Assembly: GCA_002077045.2 (NCBI GenBank)
Contig: KZ111162.1
Span: 403,981-467,980 of the forward strand
Origin: Rachicladosporium sp. CCFEE 5018
Lineage: Eukaryota; Ascomycota; Dothideomycetes; Cladosporiales; Cladosporiaceae
Direction: 5' to 3'
DNA: 64,000 bases
The notes below the pieces were generated by a model. That model ran no database searches and was not told the origin of the DNA. It saw nothing but the letters and a program-made list of their open reading frames with translations. The position numbers were made by a program, and so were the translations under genes. This document shows positions 33,072 to 43,942 of this stretch, piece by piece; positions within the stretch are counted from its first letter, which is position 1; the number at the start of each line of letters is the position of its first letter.

Positions 33072-34344
33072 ATGAGCTACTACTTATCTATTTTCCGCGA
33101 GTGCTTCTTTATTCCGAAGCCTACCCTTACGGAGAAGAACCTACCTGACCAGAAAGGAAGGGTGTTTATCGTGACTGGTGGCTATGCTGGTACGTCAAAT
33201 GAAATAGTCTTTCCTCCGCGGGAATGGACATTGCTATGCCACAATGAATCTGGTCGCGACTGCGTTCGACCTTGCCGCTATGTCCTTGAGCGATAGACCT
33301 GCTACGAGATGCTCGCCGAAAGCGAGGATGCTTCTCTCGCTGTGGCGACGAGAACATTGGACGCTTGCCACAAAATCGATAGTAGCTCAAGAACGACCAC
33401 AATATTCGTGAGAGGACGCAGAGTATCAATCACAAGCTGATGATGATTCAATAGGAGTCGGCAAAGAACTCTGCAAGATCCTTTACCAACACAATGGCAC
33501 TATCTACGTTGCCGGCCGCTCCGATAGCAAGGCCAGATCTGCAATCGACGAGATCAGCAAACTCCACCCGAACTCGCAAGGCAAGCTTGAGTTCCTCCAT
33601 CTCGACCTAGCAGACCTCACCACGATCAAGAAGTCCGCCGAGAGCTTCCTCGCGAAGGAACAGCGTCTAGATGTATTGACTAACAATGCCGGGGTACGTC
33701 TGCTCTCTGATGCTCCTGCTATATCACTGACACCGACCTCAGGTCATGACCCCTCCTATCGGCAGCATAACAACGCAATCGAACTCCAACTCGGCACCAA
33801 CGTCCTCGGTCCCTGGCTCTTCACCCACTTCCTCACGCCCATCCTGCAGAAAACCGCTGCTTCGAGCCCACCAGGCTCCGTCCGCGTCACTTGGTCCGCT
33901 TCTCTGGCTACGGCTTTCGCACCCTCCCACGGCGTGACCTGGGACCCCGCTACCTCTGCGCCCAAATGCTTCGGTGACAAGAGAACCGACTACGCGCAGA
34001 CGAAGAGTTGCAACGTCCTCCTCGCGCGCGAATTCGCGAACCGCTTCGCCAAGACCGGCGTGATCTCCAACGCTTGGAACCCTGGAAACTTGAAGTCTGA
34101 GTTACAGCGGCATCTGGCCGGCGTCGAGACCCTCGTGACTGGGTTGATCTGCTATGAGCCTGTGTTTGGGGCTTATACGGAGTTATTCGCGGGGTGGGGG
34201 AAGGCGGCTGGCAGGGAGGAGAATGCGGGGAAGTATGTTGTGCCTTGGGGACGGGTTGGGGTGTTGAGGCAGGATTTGCTGGTTAGTGGGGAGACGGGGC
34301 GGTTGTGGGAGTGGTGTGAGAAGGAGAGTAGGGCTTATATGTAG
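33072..34344 (+). pseudogene. Retinol-dehydrogenase-like SDR with a probable frameshift
   Basis: Exons 33072-33189 and 33455-33693 encode MSYYLSIFRECFF, TGGYAGVGKE, YVAGRS and LTNNAG in a clean SDR frame. A canonical 49-nt intron (33694-33742) then joins NNAG to VMTPPIGSITTQ, the expected family sequence. That frame soon fails, while a frame offset by one base continues as IELQLGTNVLGPWLFTHFLTP, with the active-site YAQTK and a full C-terminus ending at 34344. The family normally has one to three residues between these pieces, so a small deletion of one or four bases near 33779 is the simplest reading. If the intron is retained the shifted frame stays open, but it then lacks the conserved VMTPP segment. 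Intron 1 is long (265 nt). A sequencing error is not excluded. Confidence 0.7.
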
Positions 34345-34564
34345 CGGATGGATGTTGGAGATGGGTGCCTTAGAGGCCGTTGTTGATGGGATGATAGTGT
34401 GAAAGGCGTACAGAAACGGCCAGAGCTTGTAGAATTGAGGCGAACAGTGCTGATTGATGTACGAGCTGATAATCTGAGCATTGTGCCCATCGCCCTTCTT
34501 CATCCCTTACACCTCGCTCCTGCAACGCCCCTTCGCACCCACACTCTGCATGAGAGCGAGTAGA

Positions 34565-35225
34565 TCACTTCAACTTCTTCTTCGGGCGCAGCTGGTTGGT
34601 GTGTCCACACTTCTTCTTGCGGCAGTTGGTGGCACGGGGAGGGAGACGGGCCTGCTGCTGTTAGTATCCACACTGTGACTCCAAGTTTCGGGGTACCACG
34701 TACGTAGCACTTCCGGCAGATCATCTTGTCGCAGTTGTACTTCGATGCCAGAGCCTTGAGCGACAGCTCAATGATACCACCACGTAGACGGAGCACGAGG
34801 TGGAGAGTCGACTCCTGCAATCCCGTTCTGTCAGCCAAACATTCCCATACTCCTCCACCCCCATCATTTCTTTCAAAACGCTGAGATCACCGCACCTTCT
34901 GGATGTTGTAATTACTCAGTGTCCTGCCATCCTCAAGCTGCTTTCCGGCGAAAATCAAGCGCTGCTGGTCTGGCGGGATTCCCTCCTTGTCCTGGATCTT
35001 GCTCTTGACATTGTCGATCGTGTCGGACGACTCCACCTCAAGGGTGATAGTCTTGCCCGTGAGGGTCTTGACGAAGCTGGGGTTGTTGTGTTAGTATTGA
35101 CATGAATGGTGGAAGGGTCCTGCAATATGCGCTCGGGTTTGCGGGAGGTGGGAGGCGTACATCTGCACTGCGATGAGAGTCAGTAGGGTCGCAAGAATGT
35201 GCCGTGGCGATTGGCGGTACTCACT
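34565..35225 (-). CDS. UBI-L40: Ubiquitin-ribosomal protein eL40 fusion with split start codon
   Basis: Five coding exons: the single base at 35225, 35167-35161 (7 nt), 35076-34896, 34814-34704 and 34651-34565. These give exactly 128 residues, 76 of ubiquitin plus 52 of eL40. Ubiquitin is intact through LHLVLRLRGG, followed by IIELSLKALASKYNCDKMICRKCYARL and ending RPKKKLK with the four zinc-binding cysteines. The genomic bases before CAGAT are GTG, not ATG. Splicing the canonical intron 35224-35168 (GTGAGT donor, CGCAG acceptor) brings an A next to TGCAGAT and creates the start codon. The next intron (35160-35077) has an ACTAAC branch site. The fusion is cleaved to supply ubiquitin and the 60S protein. 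Confidence 0.9.
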
Positions 35226-35989
35226 GCTGGCTGCGGGCTTCGTTGGTCCTGCTGGTCGCTATCGAGCAATTGATGGCGTTGCGTCAGAAATCGGATGTGG
35301 ATCGAAGTTCCCTCGCCAAGACTTCGGAAAGTAGCCTGAGGCAGCCTTGAAGATGCCTGAACATCTTGCGACACGGTCGCAACGGAACTTCATCGCACAT
35401 CGAACCTATTGTATGCGAGCATGCATGGCGCAATTGCTTCCTTCAACATCTGTCGATCCAGTACTTGGGGTCAACTAATTACTTGGACGTGGACAGCACG
35501 ACACCACGATGCTCAATGCAGTGACATTAGCCACTTCCGCACTACGAAGTGAGGACATGAGCATTTTGTGCAATGACACGCAGGATGGCAAAGTCCATCT
35601 CAACGGCACCGAGTTGCGATGCACAGTCAGTGTAATCCTCCTGAGAGTGGCCAGCTCATGGGTGTTCAAGGTCATCCTGGAGGCGCGCGATACGTAGACA
35701 TCTGTGCATTGGCCGCTTCTTTACTGGCTGCGATGAAGTCCAAGTCAGCGTGTCCCATACCACACCGAATGGTCATGGTGGGAAGGGCTTGCAATCCTGC
35801 GCTGGTAATGATGCTACCTGTTTTAATTTCATGCTGTTCCATGCTATGTCAAATTACTTTGATTGTTAAGAAGACTGTTTCACTGATCTACTAGCCTTAC
35901 GCATCGACGCCTTCGCACATCTATTCTACACTAAGCACCAAGCTAAAATTCGCCGGCCCGCACTGCATCGCTACGCACCGTCTGACACC
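35226..35989. other. Intergenic, divergent
   Basis: About 765 bases that must include the ubiquitin-L40 5' UTR and promoter. No second gene recognised. Confidence 0.45.
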
Positions 35990-36882
35990 ATGGTATCTTC
36001 GATCGATATGGACAACTGGCTGGCCCAACAAGGGGCCCCCCCCTACGAAGCAGAACCGCAACACGACTGTGTTAAATGTCCAGAGGAGCAGCTGAAATGC
36101 ACTTGCAAGCCTATCTCTTCACCGGCCGAAGAGTACAAGTCTGAAGTCCACCGACTCCGCAAGTTCATGCTCCATTGCCTATGCGTGAATTACAACTACG
36201 ATCGGAAGCCAACACTAAGCAAGGAAGACTGCGAGCTCTATCTCACGTATCAAGACCATGTCCAGGCAAATTTGAGCAACACGCCCAGATCCGGTGGCCA
36301 ACACATGTGCGAGACCGTGTTCAGATAGTGGCTTGGGCGTCATGTCAACGAGCCCAGTCGCAAGATGGGTATTCCCCACGATTCGTCATACCTATCCTGT
36401 GCCGCTTCAATACCGGCCAAAGTAGCCAAGGGGTGTATACAAGCAGCTTAGAGGGCGTTCTGGCGAGGAAAGGCGTCAGCCATCTAGCCGAGAAGATGTG
36501 GATCGACCGCAACCTAATACTACCCCGGATCAAAGCAGCGCCCAGCGATGTCGAGAACTTGCGCAGCTGCATCGCTGCGAGCGCGGCTGAGATCTTCGTC
36601 CGTCTGGACGGAGTGACGTGTGACTGTAGACACGACGGTCCGCTGGCTCGTCGCTCTGAGGGAATGTTGGCGGTGGAGCTCAGCTACACGCTCACGGAGC
36701 GAGGGAAGATGTGCCAGGCTGCTATTCCGATGCATGGTGGATTCAGGTATATGGAGGACCGATCACTGCCATCCACTGTGCAATCAGTACGGAATTGGCT
36801 TGGGCGATTGCAGACGAAATGTCTCAACCACTTGACCGAGTGGCGGGTGGGAGGCCCTACAGAAGGCACCATCAAGGTTTAG
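35990..36882 (+). pseudogene. Broken member 1 of an unrecognised protein family
   Basis: The ATG at 35990 opens a frame with EVHRLRKFMLHCLCVNYNYD, equivalent to the RFRNFLLYCICIDYSC segment of the 37142 gene. The frame meets a TAG at 36326-36328, but homology continues in the same frame just after it (NEPSRKMGIP, compare LEPCRVLGIP). It then moves to a frame offset by two bases, which carries VIPILCRFNTGQ and the family signature LAEKMWIDRNLILPR, and stays open to 36882. One nonsense codon and one frameshift therefore interrupt an otherwise well-preserved gene. Function unknown; no domain recognised. Confidence 0.72.
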
Positions 36883-37141
36883 GACTACATAATCGCCCTG
36901 GTCTCGAACGGTGATTGTCGGACGATATTGCCAGCGAGTCCTCCAGCCAATGATGCGCATGCGAAGGTCAGCATGACAGTCCCAGCCCACACGCAATTTT
37001 GGATTTGCGGCTCCCACACCACAAGGTCTGATACAAAATGATTCTCTTCTACATCACCATCGACCCTCAAGGGCGCGTCACTTTACACCTGTCTACTAGA
37101 CATCCGACTTGACGGACCATCAGCGTAGCACAAGCACCAGC

Positions 37142-37849
37142 ATGTCGTACGGTGCTCGCGATGAGCAAGATCAGCCGCCACCTTACGACACGTGCGTTGC
37201 ACGTGGCGAGCCTGTCGCTTGGATTCACGATGCGAACGTGGAGCGCTTTCGCAACTTTTTACTGTATTGCATTTGTATCGACTACAGCTGTATGTCGTTT
37301 GACATTGCTCTTTCGGCGTCTGACCTTGAGATCTTCCTCGAACGCAGGAACTCCATCACTTTCATAACGGACCCTTCATCTGAGGTGATCGGTCTCTCTC
37401 TTGAAGCTCTTGAGATCCACACACCTCTCAGATCATCCATCTTGGAACCCTGCCGGGTACTCGGCATCCCAATTGGCACAGGTCTGCTGGTTCTTTACCG
37501 GTTCCTGGTCAACACGACGCAGGGTGAAAGATACAAAGGCTCTGCGTACAGTACCTTATTGCGTCACGACGCTTCGCGACTCGCCGAGAAGCTCTGGCTA
37601 GACCAGAATATCATCCTTCCACGGCTGCTTCTGTTACCTCGTCAATCCGCCAGCATCAAAGATCACATCTCTGCATGCGCGGGTGAGGTATTCGAGCATC
37701 TGACGGGTGTCACGCGTGGTCCAACACCAGCCAGCCCGAGGCCGATGGCCCGCGGAAGACTTAGATCGCCACCTTCGTACAAGCTCAAAGCTTACAGAGT
37801 ACCTCAGACTCGTGACTCGCCTGCGCGGGAGATTGGACGTGCTATGTAG
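37142..37849 (+). CDS. Unrecognised protein family, member 2
   Basis: An intronless gene of 235 residues starting MSYGARDEQDQPPPYDT. It shares with the genes at 35990 and 46809 an N-terminal PPxY-like segment, a hydrophobic helix containing FRNFLLYCICIDYSC, a middle block with ILEPCRVLGIP and YRFLV, and the signature RLAEKLWLDQNIILPR followed by a helix (IKDHISACAGEVFEHLTGVT). The C-terminus is basic and Pro/Ser-rich. No signal peptide or confident membrane anchor is present, and Cys/aromatic residues in the first helix are the most conserved part. I do not recognise a known family. Confidence 0.75.
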   Translation: MSYGARDEQDQPPPYDTCVARGEPVAWIHDANVERFRNFLLYCICIDYSCMSFDIALSASDLEIFLERRNSITFITDPSSEVIGLSLEALEIHTPLRSSILEPCRVLGIPIGTGLLVLYRFLVNTTQGERYKGSAYSTLLRHDASRLAEKLWLDQNIILPRLLLLPRQSASIKDHISACAGEVFEHLTGVTRGPTPASPRPMARGRLRSPPSYKLKAYRVPQTRDSPAREIGRAM

Positions 37850-38038
37850 TGCGAGACGCTGCTCACGGATTTGAGTGAGCCTACTTTGGTGTTGGCGGAT
37901 TGTTTCGAAGGACGTACGAACAGAAGCCACAGAGGAGTACCACTACAGACGGAGGACGCGCATGTGTGAGTGTCTTCGAGACGGTTGCAACATTGCAAAT
38001 TGGACCCTATACAAGACGAGTACTTCCTCCGGCTCGTC

Positions 38039-39042
38039 TCACTTTCCCAACAGCTCGAAACCATCCGCATGGCGTTTGCCCAACATTGCACTGTTACGCG
38101 ACTTACGGCGCCACCATACCCATCCGACGACAATCACGCCCAGTAGTAGCGCTGCAACCGCAGCACATCCAACTCCAAGTGCAAGTTTCGTCGTCTTGCT
38201 TGTTCCTGACTTATGAGAAGCAAGCGCGCGGGGTGCGATCAGCACTGCGGCTGCGATAATGCCCACTGGTGTCTCCGTCGGGACGACTGTGGTGTAGGAT
38301 CCGAAATCAATCGTCATCGGGCCCTGGTTCACCCGGCTGCAAAGATAGGGTGATTGGACTGGTCCCAGGGTCGTAATGATATCCATTCCTCTGCAGAACT
38401 GGGGTCAGTCTTCGGGTGTGTATCTGCACACGGCGGACGTACGTTGGACAGCAAGCCGTCACGGCTGCGGCGGCAGAGGTTGGGTTGCCGATGTGAGCAA
38501 CAAACGCAGGCGGACAACTCTTTGCGGCATACGAGCTCACAACGTATGTGGCCACGCCCACGTTGGAGGTAGCATTCGGCTCGATCGTCTTGCCGAGTAA
38601 TTCATAGTGAGTAGGGTAGCATTCGCTCGCGATCCCGCGGGTGATCACGGTAGTGGTGTATATCGCTGTGTAACCATGACCGATTCGGGTGGTCGAGTTG
38701 ACTGCTAGGTGATCAAGACCAAGAGGATAGAGTTGGAATGCTTGCCTGGTGCACGAGTCGGCAGGGGTAAAGTTATCCGGTATCGTGAGTGTGGTGATCG
38801 TTGTGCTCATTGCGGATTTCATGACTGCAGTGTGCAATTGTAAAGGTGAATAAGATGTAGAACAGAGATTGCGAGATACAGTACCTGATCTGACCTTTGA
38901 AGTCGTTCGCAAGGCTGTCCGTAGCACAAGGCTGAGGCAGTGTCTTCACTTGGCATGTCGAGCACGCGTAGCACGAGGTATAGCACTGCGATGCATGGGC
39001 AAACAGTAGTGAAGATTCGAAAGCTGGAAATCCGAAACTCAT
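38039..39042 (-). CDS. Small Cys-rich single-pass membrane protein
   Basis: Exons 39042-38885, 38805-38443 and 38390-38039 give 290 residues. The N-terminal part is Cys-rich (QCYTSCYACSTCQVKTLPQPC), the middle has Thr-rich stretches, paired cysteines (ACCPT) and N-glycosylation sequons. A membrane helix follows near residues 245-268 (LALGVGCAAVAALLLGVIVVGW), then WRRKS and a short cytoplasmic tail. This is the layout of many fungal cell-surface proteins of unknown function. Intron donors are GTACTG and GTACGT; the first acceptor (AATGAG) is weak, so exon 1 is less certain than the rest. An alternative start is the ATG at 38810. No family was recognised. Confidence 0.6.
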
Positions 39043-39974
39043 GTGATCTGCATGTGCCTCGATAGGTAACGAGTCTCCAGCAATTGGTCTAGCATTGTCA
39101 CAAGTAAGATATCATATCCCACGGCAGACTTCAGAAGAGAAACTGCGGATAGCTGCTTGCTTCAGAGGAGGTTTGCAGATCGTGGCGCAAGTACAGCCTT
39201 GACTGGAGGCGCTTCGTGCATGTGACGAAAGCGAGATTGATAGACACTCCGATAGCTGGGCGTCAGTTCAGCCTTGTCCGGCAAGGCGAGTAGGTGGAGG
39301 AGCAATTCTCCGCAGTTGCACTTACTAGTCAGCTTGTCCAAAGAGCTGTACAGATCGCGGCGGGTCAGCGATCGACCTGCGTGACTGAGGCCCATAGACA
39401 TGTCCAGAATGACGCATCCTCGCAACTGTTACGAGCGACGGAAATGCTGCTTGGGGGAGCTATCACGGGCCAGCCTTGCCTGTAGTATCAGATTGGGCCG
39501 ACAACGAGGCTGGCATACGTTCTGGAACAGCGCTCAGCTTTGCTTCGACGGGCATCGATATCTGCCATGCTGGGCTCTTGCTCATCAGCAGTCCGGCGCA
39601 TCACGCTTGGAAGTAATGGCGCACGCGCAACCCTTGCGTTGATAGGAGGTGATGAGCGCTCCTGGTCGTTTGTGGCGGCCTCAATGCCAAGCCCCTCCAT
39701 TAGACAGCGCTCCCGCATCGCCCAGCGCTAGCGTTCGCTGACTATATATTCGAGTGCTTTCATTGAATGATCTGCCTCCTTGCGTACACTATGACCAATA
39801 CGGCAGAGCGGGACGCAGGGCGGATTTCCGAGCTCATATGGGTGCCGGGCGATTCTCACGCACCGACATGTCAGGCGCCGTGATGACCAGTCTTGTGTGC
39901 CTGGCCGACCGTGTTCTCTACTTCGGCCTGGCCCGGTAACAAAGGCATAGTGTGTCTTCCAACCAGACTACGCG
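39043..39974. other. Intergenic
   Basis: About 930 bases between the membrane-protein gene and the F-box gene. No supported gene. A TATATATT at about 39743 lies 230 bases before the F-box start. Confidence 0.4.
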
Positions 39975-41375
39975 ATGGCAGACTCGGAGCGTCGTGCGCT
40001 CCATTCTCCATCCTTTGACACTACGATGTCTGTGACCGACCTACCCGAGGAGCTGTGGCAGCTCGTATTCGAGCAGATGACGGTGGACGCGAAGACCTGG
40101 GACACGTACCAGCACCGGCCGCATATTGCTACCTTGCGCGCTTGCCTGCACGCATCGAAAATGTTCAACCGTCTGGCCGAGCCTGCGCTGTATCACACAA
40201 TCGATCTCAGGATGATCGGTCTGTCCAACGGGTTGAAGTTGCTGTCTACGATCACGAAGAAAGGCCGCCTGGGGCTTCTTATTAGATGTGTTCGTACTTC
40301 GGAGCACAGAATGTCAGACGTCCCAGATACAAAGCTGGCGAGCAAGGAAGCTTTGAATCTCATCAGAGGCGTAGTGGAAAAGCGCATTGAGGTGTCGTCT
40401 GGTCGCCCGCCGCGCTCCCAAATAGCTGCCACGGACTACGGACCACGCTCACCGACAATTATCGTTGCCGCGCTTTTGAATTTGTGTCCCCATCTAGAGG
40501 TCCTGGATGCACATACGGAGATTTGTCGATGGGCGCTCCTCGGCAAGCTATACACACCCTCATCTCGCTTACGCTATGTGGCCGCAAAGCTGTCCGATGG
40601 CGTGGGTCTAGAAGCAGCGGAGCTGGTAAATCTGCTGGGTCTACCATCTCTACGATCTCTGCGAGTTGATCGTGGAACAGCGATAACAATCTCGCCTGCC
40701 GTGGACATTCGCAGCAATCTCAAGTGTCTGTATCTCAATCACGCATGCATTCGAGCTCAAAGTCTGGCAAACTTGCTCAAAATCTGCACGCAGCTCTCAA
40801 CGCTATGGATCAATATCTATCATTATAGTGAAGAGAACAGCGACTCTCTTGTTGGTGAAATTGTCCGTGTGGTGCAACTGCATGGCAAGCAGCTTTCAGA
40901 ACTTGCAGTCGTTGCGAACTGGTGGCACGTGTACGGCAATTCGTGGATGCAAATCCAACCTTTCGATGATACTTGCAGCACGCGATCACTTGCGCTGCCC
41001 GCAGGGGTGTTTGTGCCGAACACGCTCACCGACGATGACTCTGACTACGCAGATCCAACGTTTGCAGTTCTTCCATTCTCAGCATTACTGCCACTCAGTC
41101 TCGAAGAACTGGGCATCACCTACGAGCAGCATGCAGATGAAGACTGCTTCGCACGCGATGATGCGATGATAGTAGCTCTGTTGCGAAGCGCAGCACATAC
41201 CAAGTTGTGCACTGTGACGATCAGGCGACCTCAACCGTTCAAACGGATGGACGAACTTCCAGACTGGCAGCAGACGAGCATGTCGAGTATCGACACGATA
41301 GACTTCCCTCGCAGCTACATATGGAACGAGCTGAAACGTATCGCTCCGCCCTTACTGGCACAAACAAGGCCATGA
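39975..41375 (+). CDS. F-box protein 1
   Basis: A single exon of 466 residues. The F-box lies near residues 20-65 (VTDLPEELWQLVFEQM, then ATLRACLHASKMFNRLAEPALYHTIDL), the usual fungal form in which a Leu-Pro-x-Glu start is followed by a cysteine-containing helix. The remainder has scattered leucine-rich segments (LLNLCPHLEVLDAHTEICRWALLGKL, LPSLRSLRVDRG, SNLKCLYLNHACI, LLKICTQLSTLWINI) that suggest a substrate-binding LRR-like domain. F-box proteins link substrates to SCF ubiquitin ligases through Skp1. The gene at 41907 has the same overall plan, so the two appear to be diverged tandem paralogues. Confidence 0.85.
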   Translation: MADSERRALHSPSFDTTMSVTDLPEELWQLVFEQMTVDAKTWDTYQHRPHIATLRACLHASKMFNRLAEPALYHTIDLRMIGLSNGLKLLSTITKKGRLGLLIRCVRTSEHRMSDVPDTKLASKEALNLIRGVVEKRIEVSSGRPPRSQIAATDYGPRSPTIIVAALLNLCPHLEVLDAHTEICRWALLGKLYTPSSRLRYVAAKLSDGVGLEAAELVNLLGLPSLRSLRVDRGTAITISPAVDIRSNLKCLYLNHACIRAQSLANLLKICTQLSTLWINIYHYSEENSDSLVGEIVRVVQLHGKQLSELAVVANWWHVYGNSWMQIQPFDDTCSTRSLALPAGVFVPNTLTDDDSDYADPTFAVLPFSALLPLSLEELGITYEQHADEDCFARDDAMIVALLRSAAHTKLCTVTIRRPQPFKRMDELPDWQQTSMSSIDTIDFPRSYIWNELKRIAPPLLAQTRP

Positions 41376-41906
41376 GCTAAGACCTTTTAAAAGTGGCAGA
41401 AGTTCACGAGGGGAGCGGATTTCGGCATACTATTGAACATTGGTAAGCTAGCGCAGATCGTAGGCCCTGATCTACGAAGGTACTGCGCCACACATCACGA
41501 CTTCACAAACGCATCATGATTCTTTGCCGCCTGCAGAAGTGCTCAGCGTCACGTTAAGCGTGTCACGAGGCTTTGCCGCGACCTGCGCAGGTACTTACGC
41601 TGGAACGCGTTTGAGGGCGACCATGCAAGGTTCAGCGGATCCACCACTCTCTATGAATGGTGTCCCGAGCTACACAACGCCACTCTGATACACTCGGCTC
41701 ACGACATAGCGTCCTGCAATCGATTAGACGGCACGTCGAGGTGCCATTCATCTGGTAATATGATCCATCATATTTGCGCCTAGATCTGGCCCAAGCGCAA
41801 GATCTTGGCAACACGCCTCGTTGCGTTTGCATCGACGCGCCTTACGCGGCTCTTCTCGTTGGAAAACATTCCCATCTTCAGACCACATCACCACGTTTGT
41901 CAAATC
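41376..41906. other. Intergenic between the two F-box genes
   Basis: About 530 bases with no supported feature. Confidence 0.45.
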
Positions 41907-43477
41907 ATGGCTTCAATCGCACTACCTGACGAAATTTGGCAGCTCATATTCGCCAATCTCGAGATTCGCCCAGAACTTGCTCCGGATCCGCGCGACAACA
42001 GACCAAATATCGACGCTTTACTCTCCTGCATGCGAGTCTCACGAACGCTTAATCGCGTCACAGAACCAGTTCTGTATCAAGTAATCGATGTGCGACTATG
42101 CAGCCTTTATAACTTGCTACAGCTCGTTGTCAGGATCGCCTACGATGCTCGCTTAGGTATGATGGTCAAGTGCATTAGCATGGAAGAAGACGTACATGAA
42201 GCCTTCCTATGGGCATCATCAGCGATGAATCGATGTAGAACATTGCCAAGGTTGCCCTTGCGAGACGCCACATCGAGTCACTCAGCGTGATGAGCGTCTT
42301 CGGAGTCTGGCGATCAGCGCTCGACCACGTTGGGAACGACGACTGGACTGGAGCATATGCTATCATCTCGCTACTCGTGATCTTTTGCCCCAATCTGGAG
42401 TCCATGGATGTGGATCTAGCGGTTTGCCAACGAGTGATACCGCTGCTTTCCCAGATAGGCCCACAATGTCTTGTAAGAGTGGTCACAAGACTGGAAGCAG
42501 ATCCAGAGGTGTGCGTGGGCGAGACCATACCGAACCTCGAACAGTATCTTGAATTGCCTGATCTGCATTCGCTGCGTACGGACTCAATGCCTAGCTCTCA
42601 TCGCAGCTTGACTTTCTCCGGATTTAGCACCGAGCTCCGAAGCAGTCTGAAGCACCTATACTTCAAGGACACCCACATGGGCGCGTCAGACATCAAGATG
42701 GTCCTCATCGCGTGTACTCAGCTTTCGACACTGTACATGACACTCGGTGAGGGCGCATCTGACGGTTACTGTCCGGAGATGTATGAGACCGTCTGTGCCA
42801 TCCAGGCGCACGGGCAACAGCTGCAAGAACTGGTCATCGTCGCTCAGGGTATCAGTGGACAATCTCGCCGCTCGTGGAGACAAGTCGAACCGTCCTGCCA
42901 GTTCAACAATCTGCGCTTCCTCGCTCTTCCTGTGGAGTTGCTCACACCGCAGTTTGCTCAGCAAGACTACGCTGACGAACCATTTCTCAGAGCTGGCGGA
43001 GGAGCCGTCCTTGACGCATTCCAAGCCGAGGACGATCGCGAGACATTGGGACAGGTGGAGTACCATTACGAAGTGTCGCGCATGCCGAGCGAAATCTCAC
43101 GTATGAATCGACGCCTGTATCGCAACACGTACAGAGCTCATACGGACGGTACAATGCGCGTCTTGGCGGAGCTATTCCCACCCGGTCTCGAATCGCTGGC
43201 CATTCTATGCGAGGAGAAGCCAGAGCCGTTCTATCTCCATCGCGACGATGATCAGGCGGAAACCGTGCTACAGGCTCAAAGACTTTCAGCTCTGCATACG
43301 GTAAGACTTCGCCGGAGGGTGCCGTACTCCTGGAAACCGGGACCCTTGGGATGGCGACAGAGCACGAGCAAGTATATCGAGCCATTTGACTGCAACCGCA
43401 TCGGACAGTGGCATGACTTTAGATCTCGCGACGTGAAAGTTGCTTATCAGCCCGTGGCGCCGTACATTGGGGTATAG
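41907..43477 (+). CDS. F-box protein 2 (paralogue of the preceding gene)
   Basis: Exons 41907-42191 and 42239-43477 give 507 residues. The start MASIALPDEIWQLIFANLEI begins the F-box, followed by ALLSCMRVSRTLNRVTEPVLYQVIDV. A 47-nt intron (GTACAT donor, TGTAG acceptor) is proposed because the first frame ends at 42290 while the second frame is open from 42239; the join is in phase (SMEED-NIAKVALARR). The LRR-like part (LPDLHSLRTDS, LRSSLKHLYFKDTHM, VLIACTQLSTLYMTLGEG) aligns in order with F-box protein 1. If the intron is not real, the gene is frameshifted and would be a pseudogene. The donor is weak, so this is an open point. Confidence 0.72.
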
Positions 43478-43942
43478 ATGGTTATACTCTGCGTGGACTT
43501 GTGGCATGAGTACCACTGCTTAGGACGGACCGGGAGTCACAGTCAATGGCGCAGATGATGAGAGTTCAGGGATGGGAAGGATGAAGAGTATGATAATGAG
43601 CACGACTGCATGATACCACGACATGAAAAGACTTACAAGTAGCAAGAATACAGTACGCATACCTTATAAGATATAGGGTAGTAATAGCACGATGGATACC
43701 TCGATACCATTTACCCATACACGCGCGTCGCACTGCTCAGTGCAAAGTGATGTCATTGCTCTGCCGGTCCTCTGGCTCCCTTGCGACAAGTTCCTGACCT
43801 TCCAGTTTGGAACATGATATTATCGTCTTAGTGAAGCCGTGATCCAGTGACTCTGACAAGATGATTTGGGTATTGCCCCTGCGATAACATACGGACAGGC
43901 ACGAGTGCGAGCGATCACCTGAGCTTCACGACACCGCACGCA
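43478..43942. other. Intergenic
   Basis: About 465 bases with no supported feature other than flanking UTR or promoter. Confidence 0.45.

Noticed and set aside
33676..34344. Reading the SDR-like gene as starting at 33676 with the intron retained
   Set aside because: It lacks the nucleotide-binding half and inserts intron-derived residues after NNAG; the damaged full-length gene explains the sequence better.
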